A stretch of DNA of 64,000 bases from Gnetum montanum (Eukaryota; Streptophyta; Gnetopsida; Gnetales; Gnetaceae): positions 962,520 through 1,026,519 of the forward strand of contig MNCI01006837.1 of NCBI GenBank assembly GCA_015680685.1. The letters are read 5' to 3'. Of this stretch, positions 32,484 to 44,147 are shown piece by piece. A program made the translations under genes and the position numbers. Below the pieces are notes generated by a model. That model saw only the letters and a program-made list of their open reading frames with translations. It was not told where the DNA came from and ran no database searches. Position 1 is the first letter of the stretch; each line of letters starts with the position of its first letter.

Positions 32484-32501
32484 TCCTCGATAATGACACC
32501 A
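32484..32501 (-). other. Primer binding site of F, decayed tRNA-Asp type
   Basis: Plus-strand TCCTCGATAATGACACCA is the reverse complement of the primer site. Against the family form TCCCCGGCAACGGCGCCA it has six differences, and all six are C to T or G to A. It sits one base from the LTR end at 32503. Confidence 0.8.
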
Positions 32502-32502
32502 A

Positions 32503-33366
32503 TGATGAGTAGTGGGTATACCCTATGCCCAACCATATGAATCACAAGTGTGTACTAGTAATCCGGTTGAATTCCATGGACTTAGTTCCTAAGTTTGATC
32601 ATAGTTAGAGACTATGAACAAAAGGGTCATGTGATCATTGTCTTCCTAACTCACACTTGTGTGTGCTTTGTGTATGGCTAAATGTGAGCTAAGGTCATTG
32701 ATATTTGTTTTTATTTATATTTTTATATTTTTATAACATTTTTTATCTTAAGTTCTATGTATGAAGATAAATATTTAATAATTAATTATTTTAGCTGCCT
32801 AACTTGTTCTAAAGGCTAACTACCCTAACATAAGTAGTCATACCCACTTACCATACACATCCTGAACTAGTATTAATGCAACTAGGCTACCAAGTAATGA
32901 TTACTGGGCATACCAAATGGTCACTGGTGGGATTACCAAGCATTATATGTTATGCTCGAAGTGGTCATACTTATGTATTCATGATTAATTACATTAATTG
33001 CTATGACATAGAATGTAAATGCATTTAAAGTGATGGTAAGAAAGACTAAACAATCCAAGTGTTGCAATGAATGCCAAAAATCTTGACTTTATTTTCATTT
33101 ACACCAATGCATTTAGGTACATGGCATTCGAATAAAGTTCTGTAAAATCTCTTTCACTTACATTGTTGGCACTCAGAGGAAAATGTTCCAAATCTAGGAA
33201 AGACAAATTGTAAGGGCTTCACTATGTTATTGACATAAGATGTGATAAATACAATTGGTGCATGCATTTATATAGGCTATTCCTGCATCAACATCAAAGC
33301 ATCTATGTCAATGGGGCTACATCGACACATGTTCATTGATGCAGCTTACTTATTGATACTTCATCA
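32503..33366 (-). repeat. 5' LTR of element F
   Basis: In plus orientation it starts TGATGAGTAGTGGGTATACC and ends TACTTCATCA, with the family block CAACCATATGAATCAC at the start. A TATA box (TATATAAA on the minus strand, 33267-33274) lies about 100 bp inside the U3 end. The GATATC cluster of the other LTRs is replaced by TCGATG-like remnants, so this is an older or divergent member. F's other LTR is outside the window. Confidence 0.8.
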
Positions 33367-34381
33367 AAGTGTTTGTGTATGAGGGTATCAAGAAAAAGAG
33401 AAAATTGAGAAATACACTTATGAAAATAAAAATGGAAAAACAATTTAATTTAAAACAAAATTTAGAAGTCAACGTTAGTTGTAAGAAGCACATGCACATG
33501 CAAAAAGGAAAAAGAAAAAAGCAAAGCATATAAGTTATATAGCATATATATGTTATAGCTTTTTTCTGCCACCTCAACCTTGATTTTTCTGTTGCCTATT
33601 TATGTTCCCTATTTTTTTACTTGTTTGGTTTTTTTCTTGTTATTTTGCAACATCATGTTCTATCATATTTTTAGGAAATTTTTTTTGTTCTTCCTTCTTT
33701 ATTTTGAAGTTGATTTCAATCTCATTTCTTACATTCTTCTCCTTATAAATAGATCGTGGCCTTAGATATGTCTCATCATAGTTTGTAGGAGGGTTTTAGG
33801 TGTGATGGGTCAAGTAAAGTAAAAACTAATTAAGAGTGTTAGGTAAAAGAAAGATGCTAAGAAGATTCTGAGAGCTCTACTAGCATAAGTAAGAAAGCTT
33901 AATTTATTTTAATTTTTATGTAATTATCCTATTTTGTTGTGGATCCTATAAGAAAGAATATTTTATGTTTTTGTTTATGTGGCTATATTATATTGTTTTG
34001 GATTTTTTGTTACACCTCTCTACTTTCTAGTCTTTGGTTATTCTTCTACAATTTTGATTATTATGCCGAGAGATTGCTAGATTTTCATCATTTTGGGCTT
34101 GGTTTTGGTATTTCAATTATGTTCAAACATTTTTCTCTCTTTTTTTATGAATTTTAAAATTGTGTAAATTCTGTCCAACTTACTTCTTGTATATTTTATG
34201 ATTATTTGGAGTAGCTTTTGACATGAATACGATTTTGCAAGAATTTTGACTATCATGAATTTTTGGTTATTTCAGAAATCTTTTGGATTTTTGGAATATA
34301 ATAAAATAATATATTATGCATGGCTTATTTGGGATTACAAGGTTAATTTGATGATAGTAATGAGGTTATTCCAAGACCTGT
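33367..34381. other. AT-rich sequence between F and C
   Basis: About 1 kb with no coding frame I can support; the 60-80 residue ORFs are low-complexity Phe/Leu/Ile-rich readings of T-rich DNA. A TATAAATAG string at about 33744-33752, after a pyrimidine-rich stretch, could be the promoter of a further old LTR, but no partner copy is visible. The last 130 bp resemble a repeat at 44160-44350 on the other side of C. Confidence 0.5.
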
Positions 34382-35141
34382 TGATGAGTGGCAAGGTACC
34401 CGTACACTCAACCATACGAATACGAGCGTTCCATGCACGATCCGGTCAAATTCCAAGGACTAAGTGCCTATGCGCCTTTGTGGAACAATAAAGGGTTGGT
34501 TAAATGTTGTCTTCCCAAACTTACTTGTATGTCACGGTTGTATGGTTAAGTAAGCTTGAGGCATATGATTTTTATGGCTTTTATGGGTTTTATATCCTAC
34601 GCTAGTAAGGATGGGGGAGAGAGATAACTAAGAAACTAATCTAATTTAACTACTCATTAACTAAGTTCTAATTACTCCTAACACCAGTATTCATTCCCAC
34701 TTTCTGTACACATCCTAAACCAGTGCAATGTTGCTGGGATTACCAAACACTAATCGTCACTAGGTTACCAAGCGCTACACACATGCTCGAAGCAGTCGTA
34801 CTGAGTGTATTTAACTAGAATAGTTGTAGTGTGAGAGAAATCATTAATCAACTAGGACAGCATTAAATAATAATTAACTCTAATTAATCTATTCTGAATG
34901 TTGCAAGGTTTATCATAAAGTTCATCTTTATTGCTGTACACAAAGTGTGCTCAGGTACACAATGCTCGAATAAAGATCTGTTTACTCTATGACTCCTACT
35001 ATGGGCTAAGGGACTAATTGTTTAATGTGAAAACCAAGTGCACCACCTCTTATTTATAAGCAAGGAGACAGGCTACGATATCGGGTATCCGACATCGCAT
35101 GGTTGGATCTGATATCGCAGATGTAATATCGCAGTTCATCA
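34382..35141 (-). repeat. 3' LTR of element C
   Basis: Plus-strand start TGATGAGTGGCAAGGTACCC, end GCAGTTCATCA. It has the reversed TATA (CTCTTATTTATAAG, about 35047-35060) and a shortened GATATC zone (35075-35135). It pairs with 43365-44147 over its whole length. The 5' LTR is slightly longer because of indels near the leader end. Confidence 0.9.
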
Positions 35142-37100
35142 TACCCCATGATTGAATGAAAACTTGTCCTGGAGTTTGTGACAAAATATTGGGAAGGTAT
35201 GGGATTATTGACTGAATGACCATTGAAGGGGGAATGGGGTGACAAACTCAACGTGCCTGGTGAACAGATCAACAATACAATACATGACAACATTAGTGTT
35301 CATGACCACAAAGGTGAACATTGTACATAAATGACATCCAACCTTATTTGGCAACTAGAGGAGAAGGAGAGAGAGAAAAGAATAAGACATGTTGCTACCG
35401 ATGCCAAGATTGTGCCTTCCATTGTTCATCCATAACCCCGCCACCAATCTTGCTCCTTTCATAAACGTTCCAATTCCAGTCCATCCTGAGTATTTCCTCC
35501 AGGCCCAATCCATTGTTGTATGATTATCATCTGCACACAAAACACAATCACAAATGAACGAGGGTAGATAAATCATAATGCAGTTGATACCTTGCCTCGA
35601 TATAAAGTGCATTGGCTGAGTTGTGGTTATGGTAGATACTGATTCTAGAGATTTGACACTGGTGACTACCTAAGGTGTAGGGGTTAGGAAAACTTAAAAA
35701 AATTATGCTAGGGCCCCCATAACTAAGAGCGAACCTTTGGTAGCGATAGGATGGAAAAAGATAAGGAATAAGAAAGATGAAGAAAAAGCAACAATGGTAA
35801 GGCCAATAAAATGGATGTCATAGATGGGGATGAAACAAAAAATTGTTGATTGCAAGAAATTTTTAAGGAAAAGAAGTTAATAAATGCACCAAAAAGGAAT
35901 GCCAATGGGTCCTCCCCAAAGTAGGCTCATGCCCTTGATGGCCTAATAGACCCACAAACCAAAGATTTCGTAGGCTCTAGGAATGTAATTTGAAAGCAAG
36001 AGTTAAAAAACTACCCATAAGAAATTACCAGGGAAAAACAATGCATCAACCAAGATACAGACTAATGATAAAATCGACAATGAGGTGAAAAATGGAAAAG
36101 AAAGGGGGAGAGGAGAGAATGGAATGGAAACCCAAGAACAAGGTTGTGTAAAGTCCCTTGTGTGTGTTTTATGGTTAATGTGATTGAGTAGAACTCATTC
36201 CAAATCTAGGCTCAACAACCCACATTCAATGACTTCGCATCAACACATTTGACCAACCCATCCTTTTGAAGTAACAAGAATGCCTCTGCAAAAAGTTACC
36301 ACCATTCCAAGGAGAGTGAGATGGAGAACTAAGAAGAGAGAAAGGACCTTAGTTAGAGGAAACCTTCAGGCATGGGTAACATGTCTTTCCAGTGCCATAA
36401 CTAGTGCGTGTAGCCCAAGTTCATTATTGTGTCTAAGGGGTGTGCTTTGAATTCTCACTTTTTTTTGTGTTTTTTGCATGAGAACCACACCATGCTTATT
36501 TTTATGTACTCAACTTCCAATGATTTGATGAATGGTCAGAATGATGGAAAACTTAAGGAAAAAGCATCCAAGCACTCAAGAGAATAGCTAGCACAAATGC
36601 ATTGAATCCCCTTGAATCCACACCCTTTTCATCCTTTGAGTCCTTCCTTAGTTTGAGAAATACCCAACCACTAATTCGTTAACAATTTTATTAGAGAAAG
36701 GAACTATAAAATTCTAAGCCAAGGGAGACCATAGGATTTTATCGATGCATGAACGACATGGACTCATTGCCTATTTAATCAAAAGAGCCGTACCTAATAT
36801 CAACATCATACTTCAAAGGTAAAATCCAAACATTAGCAATCAATATGGTATTATTCATGCCACCATCAAGAACACTTATTAGGTGACAAACAAAATAAAG
36901 TAATCACACAAAGAAATGGTAAAAATATGAACGATTGTGTAAAAAAAACAAGAAAGATTAAAGAAATGTGCAAAAAAAATGTCTAAAACAAAAATTTAAA
37001 AAGAACTAAGGGCCTTCAATGGTTAGCAGAGGTGGCCATCTCCCCCCATGACTGAGTTGGAAGGAGGAGATCTAAAATAATGAGCAAGGTTGCCCACCTA
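35142..37100 (-). other. C 3' non-coding region, about 1.9 kb
   Basis: Lies between integrase and 3' LTR, where several Athila elements carry an env-like gene. No long frame is present; the largest sense ORF is 85 residues (35612-35355). Part of that ORF (35462-35388) is similar in frame to B 22498-22570. The region next to the LTR (35142-35160, minus reading CATTCAATCATGGGGTA) is the polypurine area. The rest is homologous to B 21590-22780. Confidence 0.75.
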
Positions 37101-38210
37101 CATAGGTAGCATGTGTTTTGGTTATCCTAAACTCATGGAAAGGTTTTTTTTATTGCATGTTGACTAACAGTCTCTTATCTGGGCTCTCAGGTTTATATAT
37201 GGTCATGGCCCCTAAAGAGAAAGTTACATAGATAATGTAAGGTCCTTCCCATAGTGTTTGAAATTTGGTATGTTGTGACACATGTGTGGGGTTCCAGTAG
37301 AGAACCTTATCTCCTGGCTAATACTTAACTTTCCTAATTTTTAGGTCATGACGCTATTTATTAAATGCCTTGTGCAACTCATTAGATGACAGGGTAACTA
37401 GTCGGTTCTCATCTAGCAAGTTAAGAGTCATCAACCTTTTTTTTTGTGCTAGATCAAGGTCAATGTTGAGGTCACATGTTGTGGCTAGTGTATAGAGATC
37501 AGTTTGGATAGGGAGCGTTGGAAGTTTTCCATACACTAACTCGTAGGGAGAGTAGCCTATAGGGGGTTTCCATGTGGAGCGGTATGCCCAAAGAGCATCG
37601 TTCAATTTAGTGCTCTAGTCTCGCCTATATTTGATAATAGTTCTTGTCAGTATCTTAGTAATCTCCTTGTTGGTGACCTCAGCTTGACCGTTTGCTTAGG
37701 GGTGGTATGGTGTAGTCAATTTATGCTTAACCCCTAAGCGTTACATTAACTTCTAAAAAGTTGCACCCATGAAGTGTATACCATTATCTGAGATAAGTGC
37801 ATGCAGCACACTAAACCTGTTGATGACTTGTTGTTGAACAAATAGTGCAACTGTAGATGATGTGCAATCTTTAATAGCTGCTACTTAAGCCCATTTTGTT
37901 AAGTAGTCTACGGTAACTATGATGTAAGCTTTTCCATTGGACATTAGTGTAATGGGCCCCATGAAATCAATTCCCCAAATGTCGAAGGGTTCTAATGATT
38001 GAATCCATTATTGTGGATCCTCCATTCTAGCAGTCATTCCCCCATCACGTTGACAATATTACAAGATTGGATGAATTGATGGGTGTCCCAAAACAAGGTA
38101 GGCCAATAATATCTTGCAAGCAAGATCTTGATGGTCGTTCATCTCCTAGCATAATGATCCCCACAAGGGCCCTCATGAGCATCTTGGAGAACTCTTAATT
38201 GAGCTCTATC
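37101..38210 (-). pseudogene. Integrase of element C
   Basis: Read on the minus strand: a zinc-domain relic near 38200-38050, and a catalytic core whose first Asp is in [11 protein letters not shown] (about 37990-37955). The second Asp is in ISDNGIHFMG (about 37797-37765). The Glu is in YHP, stop, ANGQAEVTNKE (about 37705-37660). The open segment 37605-37354 begins LWAYRSTWKPPIGYSPYELV (from its fourth residue), the conserved end of the core, followed by an Athila-type Lys-Arg-Leu...Leu-Leu-Asp-Glu tail. The C-terminal part (GDKVLYWNP) lies near 37320-37290. The DDE triad is complete, unlike in D, but stops interrupt the frame. Confidence 0.85.
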
Positions 38211-39275
38211 AGGAACACACCATCAAACCAAGCCATCAGGACATACTTTGTAAAGTTGTCCATTGATCTCCATAAAGTACTTGGCTCTGTGAAGAAATGG
38301 TTGTTTCTTCCTAAGGTCTAGTTCTTGTGGTGTTTGTTGGGTAAGAAGATAGGTAAGAATGCTACTGTACCAATTTTTCTTTGTGGGTGATTGGTTATTC
38401 ACCATCAAAGAGGAATTCATCAGGGAAATGATCAAAAATTGGATACTCATCCTCTTTGTTTTCCCAGTGCAACCGAGATAAATGATCGGCAACTACATTC
38501 TTGGTGCCTTTGCCATCGATCAGTGTTAAATCGAACTCTTGTAGGATTACAAGCCATTATATAATATGGAGGCTTACCATTGGCTTATTCATGAGGAACC
38601 AGATTGCACTATGATTTGTGTGTATGAATACTTTGTATCCTAATACATAGTGTCTAAACTTTTCTAGTGCAAACACTACAACCATTAATTATTTTTCTGT
38701 AGTAGTGTAGTTGAGTTGTGCACCAATGATACTTTTACTTGCATAATGGATGTAATAAAGATGTTTTTGGTCATATAATTATGTAAGTACAGCTCCTAAG
38801 GCATAGTTGGATGCATCAGTCATGACATGGAATGGTTTGGACCAATCAGGAGCTTGTAGAATGGGTGTTTCTACCAACTTTTGTTTCAAAGTCTGGAAAG
38901 CTAGTTTGCATTCCCTAGTCCACTCAAAAGGTACGTCCTTTTTCATTAGCTCTACCAATGGTTTGAAAATCTTTGAAAAGTTCTCTATGAATCTTCTATA
39001 GTAGCTAGTGTGTCCAAGGAATGATCGAATGTCTTTGATAGTTTCTAGTTGATGGGTAATTTCTTAGATGACTTTGATTTTCTCAGGGTCTACCTCTATT
39101 TCTACATGTGAGATTTTATGCCCAAGTACTACACCTTCTTGGACCATTAAATGGTTTTTTTACCAATTGAGCCTCAAATTAGTTTCTACGCATCTTTTCA
39201 GCACTTGCTCTAATCGATCCAAGGCTTGATCAAAGCTTGATCCATAAGTGGAGAAGTCATCCATAAAGACTTCCA
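38211..39275 (-). pseudogene. RT end and RNase H of element C
   Basis: Continues the RT. FMDDFSTYG (about 39272-39245) is the catalytic box with both Asp kept. Thumb and connection follow, with RSFLGHTSYYRRFIENFSKI (about 39030-38965) and FEWTRECKLAF (about 38935). The RNase H has MTDASNYALGAVL (about 38825-38785), SKSIIGAQLNYTTTEK and the ALEKFRHYVLGYKVFIHTNH block (about 38675-38610). It would remove the RNA template. Its last part runs into the open segment 38492-38223, which leads to the integrase zinc domain. A handful of TAG and TAA stops. Confidence 0.85.
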
Positions 39276-39760
39276 CACCATTTCCTATTTGCTACTGGAA
39301 TATGCTTAGAACTAAGCGTTGAAACATTGCAGGGGCATTGCATAAGCCAAACGACATTTTTTTGTATGTAAACATTGCCCAAGGACTGGTGAACGTAGTT
39401 TTGGCTTGGTCTTTTGGGGCTATTTGTATTTGGTTATATTCGCTATATCCATCTATAAAACTATAATAGTGATGCCCTGTGATTATGTCTAAGACTTGGT
39501 TAACAAATGGCAACGGAAAGTGATCCTTGAATGTTGCCATGTTTAATAGCCTAAAATCTATGCAAACCCTCCATTTGCCTCCCTTTTTAGGCATGATTAC
39601 TAAGGGGCTAACCCATTCACTATCAGCAATGGGGTATATGAACCTAGCCTTTAGAAGCTGTTCGATTTCTTCTTTTACGACTTGCTTCAACTTTGGGTTC
39701 AATCGCCTCTGTGGTTGTTTTTGAGGCTTCATGGAGTCATTGCAAATCCTATGCTAGCAT
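39276..39760 (-). pseudogene. Reverse transcriptase core of element C
   Basis: The 146-residue open segment 39732-39292 starts MKPQKQPQRRLNPKLKQVV, the typical Athila-lineage RT entry. It continues with WVSPLVIMPKKGGKWRVCID, KDHFPLPFVNQ, SFIDGYSEYNQIQIAPKDQ and MSFGLCNAPAMFQRLV, all in order. This is the best preserved pol stretch in the window. Further upstream a connecting segment (about 39770-39970, EIPKKFKQEPLELKPLP) links it to protease. Catalytic Asp residues: first in the F-I-D-G strand, next two in FMDDF of the following segment. Confidence 0.9.
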
Positions 39761-40880
39761 ATCCTAGGATCTATTCCAGTTAATTCTGGATATGACCAGG
39801 CAAAGGCTTTTGACCACTTGTTTATTACCTTTAGCAGACACTTTTTGTTGCAGAGCAAGTTTTGCGTTGATGACCAGTTTTCCATTCTTAAGGAACGTGT
39901 ATTCCATACCGATGGGTAATGGTTTTAGCTCTAAGGGCTCTTGTTTAAATTTCTTAGGAATTTCCAACTTCCCCTAGTTGATGTTTTCTAGGTTAAGACT
40001 TGGAAGTTGGTGGTGGAATTTCTCTAATGCATCTATGTTATCTATGTAAGCGCAAGTCAAACCATCAGTTAGTTTCATGCATATAAGTGAGCTACTTTCT
40101 TGATCAGCTGTCAGCAACTGGGTGTCTTCTTGTCATGTGGCTACTACATATAGGCACCTTTGTATATTGATCATTTGTGCACACTGATTGCATGTAGGCA
40201 ATGTTAAACTTTGCATAACCCATGATCTTTTCACACAATTACACCCTATGTCACTGTATGTAATGCATGGGACTTTCGTCTTCTTAATCTTTCCAAAAGT
40301 ATTTTCCTTAGATATTTCTAGGGAAAGATCATGGATTCCTAGGTGCGCATCGATAGTGCTTAGCCATGCCCTTCCCATTATGATTTGGAAGTCCCACTTA
40401 TTGTTGTTCACTTGGATCACCAGGAAGTCAGCTAGATACAACCATCCACAAATAATGGTAACAATGTCCTCCAATAATCCTAAGGGAATAGTGATGGATT
40501 GGTCGGCCAACTCTAAATGGACATTGCTCTTTTTTTAATGGGGGCAGGTTCTAGGCCTTATACATTTCTTGGGATATTAGGTTGACACTGAAACCTGAAT
40601 CCAAAAGATCTTTGCATGGCTGATTCCCAATGATTTGTAGATATATCAGGGGACTCCCAAGATCAGAGAATTTCCTAGGAAGGTGGCTAGCCTTGATCCA
40701 ATCAGTAATGACATGTGTTAACATGATCATATGTGTTGAATGTAGTGTTAGGCTCAAAGAGGGCTTTGAAGCTTTAATTGATACAGAGACGTCCAAAGAC
40801 TCAGTTGCTTGTGGTTGTAAAGGCTTGGTTGAACTATTGGTTCTAAAGAAAGGTCTTTTCTTCATACAGTTATCAGAACC
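39761..40880 (-). pseudogene. Protease and protease-RT linker of element C
   Basis: The open segment 40865-40551 begins MKKRPFFRTNSSTKPL and contains the active site LLDSGFSVNLIS (about 40610-40575) with D-S-G intact. Segment 40510-40133 continues with QIIMGRAWLSTIDAHLGIHD, the GRPWL-type landmark, and a Cys-containing tail. A further open piece, 39967-39764, bridges to RT. It is clearly homologous to B 20690-21545, where the coding then stops, and to F 560-760. Confidence 0.87.
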
Positions 40881-43232
40881 AGCAATAGGTTGAGGATTAA
40901 CAACCCTTGTAGATTGTGTTGTTGTGGCTAAGCAAGGAGTTCACCTTGCATTGCTGGAGCAGGTGGTAATGGAGCTATTGGTGGGAGAGATGTGGCCAAA
41001 TTTGAAGGATGGTACACTTGTGGAATATTGCCCCTAGGAGAGGGAGTCCTATAGTACTCGTAGGCTTGGTAGTGGTGTTGAGATTGGATGTTGCACGTAA
41101 TATCTATATGAGTCAGATTGCCAGTAAGGATATTGTTGCCTTGGTGGTGGCATTCTCCATGATTGTGGCTGCTACCACTATTGATGTTGCTCAATCAGTT
41201 GGGGTGGAGTCCCACTTGGATAATACGTTAAAGGTTGATGAAATTGCCTTGGGTTACCTTGGGGATAAGGTAACCATCAATATGTTTGCCGTTTGTTTAA
41301 ACGTGGATTAAGTGCATACACCCCAGACTCCTGCAGATGTGAGATCATAGGGAAACATCCCTTAGGATGGTCGTATTAACATATCTTGCATCCACTATCA
41401 TTGTTTGTATCTAAGTCCACAAACTCTTCAATAATAGCAACTTTACCCTTACCCTTGTTATATGCATTTTCCGCTTCTCTCTTTTTTCTCTTTTCACAAT
41501 CACTACCTCACTTTCTAGACTCCTCTACTACTTTGAGAACAGTTTAAAACCTACTATCCAGGGAGTCCCACATTTGGTCTACCTTTGCTGATACTTCTAA
41601 TGTTAATTTTTGGATAGGTAAGGTTTTTCGATTCACCATCTCTTCGAGTGGTGACTCTTCCTCATCCTCACAAAAGCTTACTCCCTTCTTTCGGAGGGAA
41701 GGATTTTGGTTATATTCTTTCTTACTCTCTCTCTCTCTCTTTTAGCTCACCTTCCTCCTTAGCAACTTGCTCCAGTAGTCTATGAATTTGATGGAACCTA
41801 AGCTCAGATAACCTTTCTTGGGCATAAGTCCCAAGGATTCTTCTCGTTTCATGCCTAAGCCCATCTACGAGATGGTGTAGTTGATCCCACTACGAATAAC
41901 CATGACTAGGACAACAATGTAATAGTGCATAATAACAGTCCATGGTAGCATCCAAGGGTTCATGACTTCCTTTTTTCCATCCTTGGATTTGCTTTTGTAG
42001 GTTAGACACCCAGGAGTACGTTTGGTACTTATCATTGAATAATTCTAACATAGTACTCCACCTATGAATGGATTCTGATTCTAAGGACCAGTACCAGCTT
42101 TCAGCTTCTTTTACTAGTGTCCATTGGAACAACTTAAGTCTTTGCCACTCATTTTCTATGTTTTGCAAGGCACACGCATCATGAAATTCTTGTAAGTGAT
42201 CTTTAGGATCAACGTTATATCCCCCTTCAAATCATGGGATGTTATTCATATCTAACCTCTTGATGCTACTATCTTTTTGGTGCCTTGTTGGAACTCTCAT
42301 AGCCTCAGTTATGTCTAGCATGCTTCGAGTAGCGAGTAGGGGTTTATCATGATCATCTCATTTGTGGCATCTATGGTGCCTACGCTGTTCCCTAATCTTC
42401 CTTCTTCTATGTCATGATTCCCTAGAATGCCCTCGTCCTCTATCTTGGCTGTTCGTCTATGACTTCCACTTTGCTTGTCCTTATTCTCACGATCTTTTTC
42501 TCTATGGTTGTGTCTAGACACTAAAGGAGAGGATGAAGGAGATGAGGAAGGTAAAGAAGAAAGAGAACTTCCATCATGATAGTGTGTACTACCTTTTCTT
42601 TGGTGGTCTCTGCCTTGATCACGATTATGATTAGAATGCCCACCTTTGTCATGTGTCCTTGTTCCTTTTTCAAACACTTTGTGTCCATTGGTATCAGCAC
42701 TTGGGTTGTGAATAGTAGAATGAAGTTTCTGATACATAACCCCTTGGCCAAATTCAAGGGGAGGAACATTATTATGTGGGAAACTACCTGAGGCAGGTTC
42801 ATCACCCTCAATTTCACTTAAAATGCAAGGGGCATCCTTGGACCATTTCCCCTTCAAAGACTTATGGTGTCTCTCCCATTGCAAATCTCTTTGACATTGT
42901 GCCTCTGTGGGATGATAGTCTCTCAAATCATAGTCCTGTGCAATGTATTCTACGTGTAAGTGTTGCATGCCTATTTGTGTGAGGGCATGAAGAAGCATAC
43001 TTGGGACTAAATAATCGGGAGGTAACACTATGTTACCTTCTAATTCATACCAATGCAGCTGTTTGTCTTGATGGAGAATAAAGGTGAAGTTATGTACATA
43101 TTCATCGGGATGAATATACACCACACAAAAATATTGAGGGATTGGCCAATTAACATCATGTGTATCCTGCCGCCGATTGCTTCGTGTGTTAGTCCTAGGT
43201 GATGAAGTGCTTTTGTGCAAAGAAGAAGACAT
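40881..43232 (-). pseudogene. gag of element C (Athila-like)
   Basis: Start ATG 43232. The 305-residue open segment 43232-42315 begins MSSSLHKSTSSPRTNTRSN and includes VVYIHPDEYVHNFTFILHQD, then GNIVLPPDYLVPSMLLHAL, then an Asp/His/Arg/Ser-rich part. The capsid follows in 42168-41890 (RLKLFQWTLVKEAESWYWSL). The Glu/Lys-rich helical part is at about 41860-41500. The zinc knuckle at about 41385-41350 reads GCKIC, stop, YDHPKGC: C-x2-C-x3-H-x3-C as in B. A Pro/Tyr/His-rich linker (41194-40928) leads to protease. Gag would assemble particles and bind RNA. The long first segment shows that this copy is moderately young. Confidence 0.9.
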
Positions 43233-43345
43233 CTTTTCTTATTCAGTGTGCACTATACTATTATCTTTTCCTTAACCAACCCTAAGGGTTCATTCCAATG
43301 ATGTGAATGATTTCCTAAGTTCTACTTAGCGCACAAACAACTAAG

Positions 43346-43363
43346 TCCCCGGCAGCGGCGCCA
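43346..43363 (-). other. Primer binding site of C, tRNA-Asp type
   Basis: Plus-strand TCCCCGGCAGCGGCGCCA, one base from the LTR (43365). It differs from the plant tRNA-Asp 3' end complement at a single A/G. Best preserved primer site in the window. Confidence 0.9.
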
Positions 43364-43364
43364 A

Positions 43365-44147
43365 TGATGAGCGACGAGGTACCCCTATGCTCAACCATAC
43401 GAATATGAGTGTTTCACACACAATTTGGTCGAATTCCAAAGACTAAGTGCCTATGCGCCTTTGTGGAACAATAATGGGTTGGTTAATCATTGTCTTCCCA
43501 AACTTACTTGTATTTCACAGTTGTATGGTTAAGTAGGCTTGAGGCATATGATTTTTATGGCTTTTATGTGTTTTATATCCTACGCTAGTAAGGAGGGGAG
43601 GAGAGATAACTAAGTAACTAATCTAATTTAACTATGTTCTAATTACTCCTAACACCAGTATCTGTTCCCACTTTCCGTACACATCCTAAACCAGTGCAAC
43701 ACTGCTGGGATCACCAAACACTAATCATCATTGGATTACCAAGCACTACACGCATGCTTGAAGCGGTCATACTGAGTGTATTTAACTAAGATAGTTGTAG
43801 GGTGAGAGGAATCATTAATCAACTAGGAAAGCATTAAATAACAATTAACGCTAATTAATCTATTCTGAATGCTGCAAGGTTTATCATAAAGTTTGTCTTT
43901 ATTGCCATACACAAAGTGTGCTCAAGTACACAATGCTCGAATAAAGATTTGTTCACTCTATGACTCCTACTACAGGCATGCAGAAATAATTCTAAGTTTG
44001 GAGGGAAAAAATGGCAAGAGTTTGGCTAAGGAACTAACTATCTACTGTGAAAACCAAGGGTGATGCCTCTTATTTATAGGCAAGGAGACAGGCCACAATA
44101 TCAGGTATCCAACATTGCATAGTTGGATCCGATATCGTGGTTCATCA
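43365..44147 (-). repeat. 5' LTR of element C
   Basis: Plus-strand start TGATGAGCGACGAGGTACCCC, end GTGGTTCATCA. TATA (TATAAATAAGAGG on minus) lies at about 44067-44081, with a GATATC remnant at 44131-44136. It matches 34382-35141 with scattered substitutions and a few indels. Confidence 0.92.

Larger units (their letters stand above)
34382..44147 (-). mobile_element. Element C: complete Athila-like retrotransposon
   Basis: Minus-strand element of 9766 bp with 5' LTR 43365-44147, tRNA-Asp-type primer site 43346-43363, gag from 43232, protease, RT, RNase H and integrase down to about 37100, a long 3' non-coding region, a polypurine region and 3' LTR 34382-35141. Flanking 5-mers are CCTGT (34377-34381) and CCTAT (44148-44152), a duplication with one mismatch. 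The RT and integrase wording ([22 protein letters not shown], and a Lys-Arg...LNLLDE tail) fits the Athila lineage. Stops, again largely TAG, make it inactive as it stands. It is the best template here for reading B, F and G. Confidence 0.93.

Noticed and set aside
33350-34157. Phe/Leu/Ile-rich ORFs that look like membrane proteins
   Set aside because: Composition follows from T-rich DNA; no homologous copy or start context.
35355-35612. 85-codon sense ORF in C considered as an env gene
   Set aside because: No signal peptide, membrane segment or furin-type site, and only a short part is conserved in B; kept only as a low-level finding.
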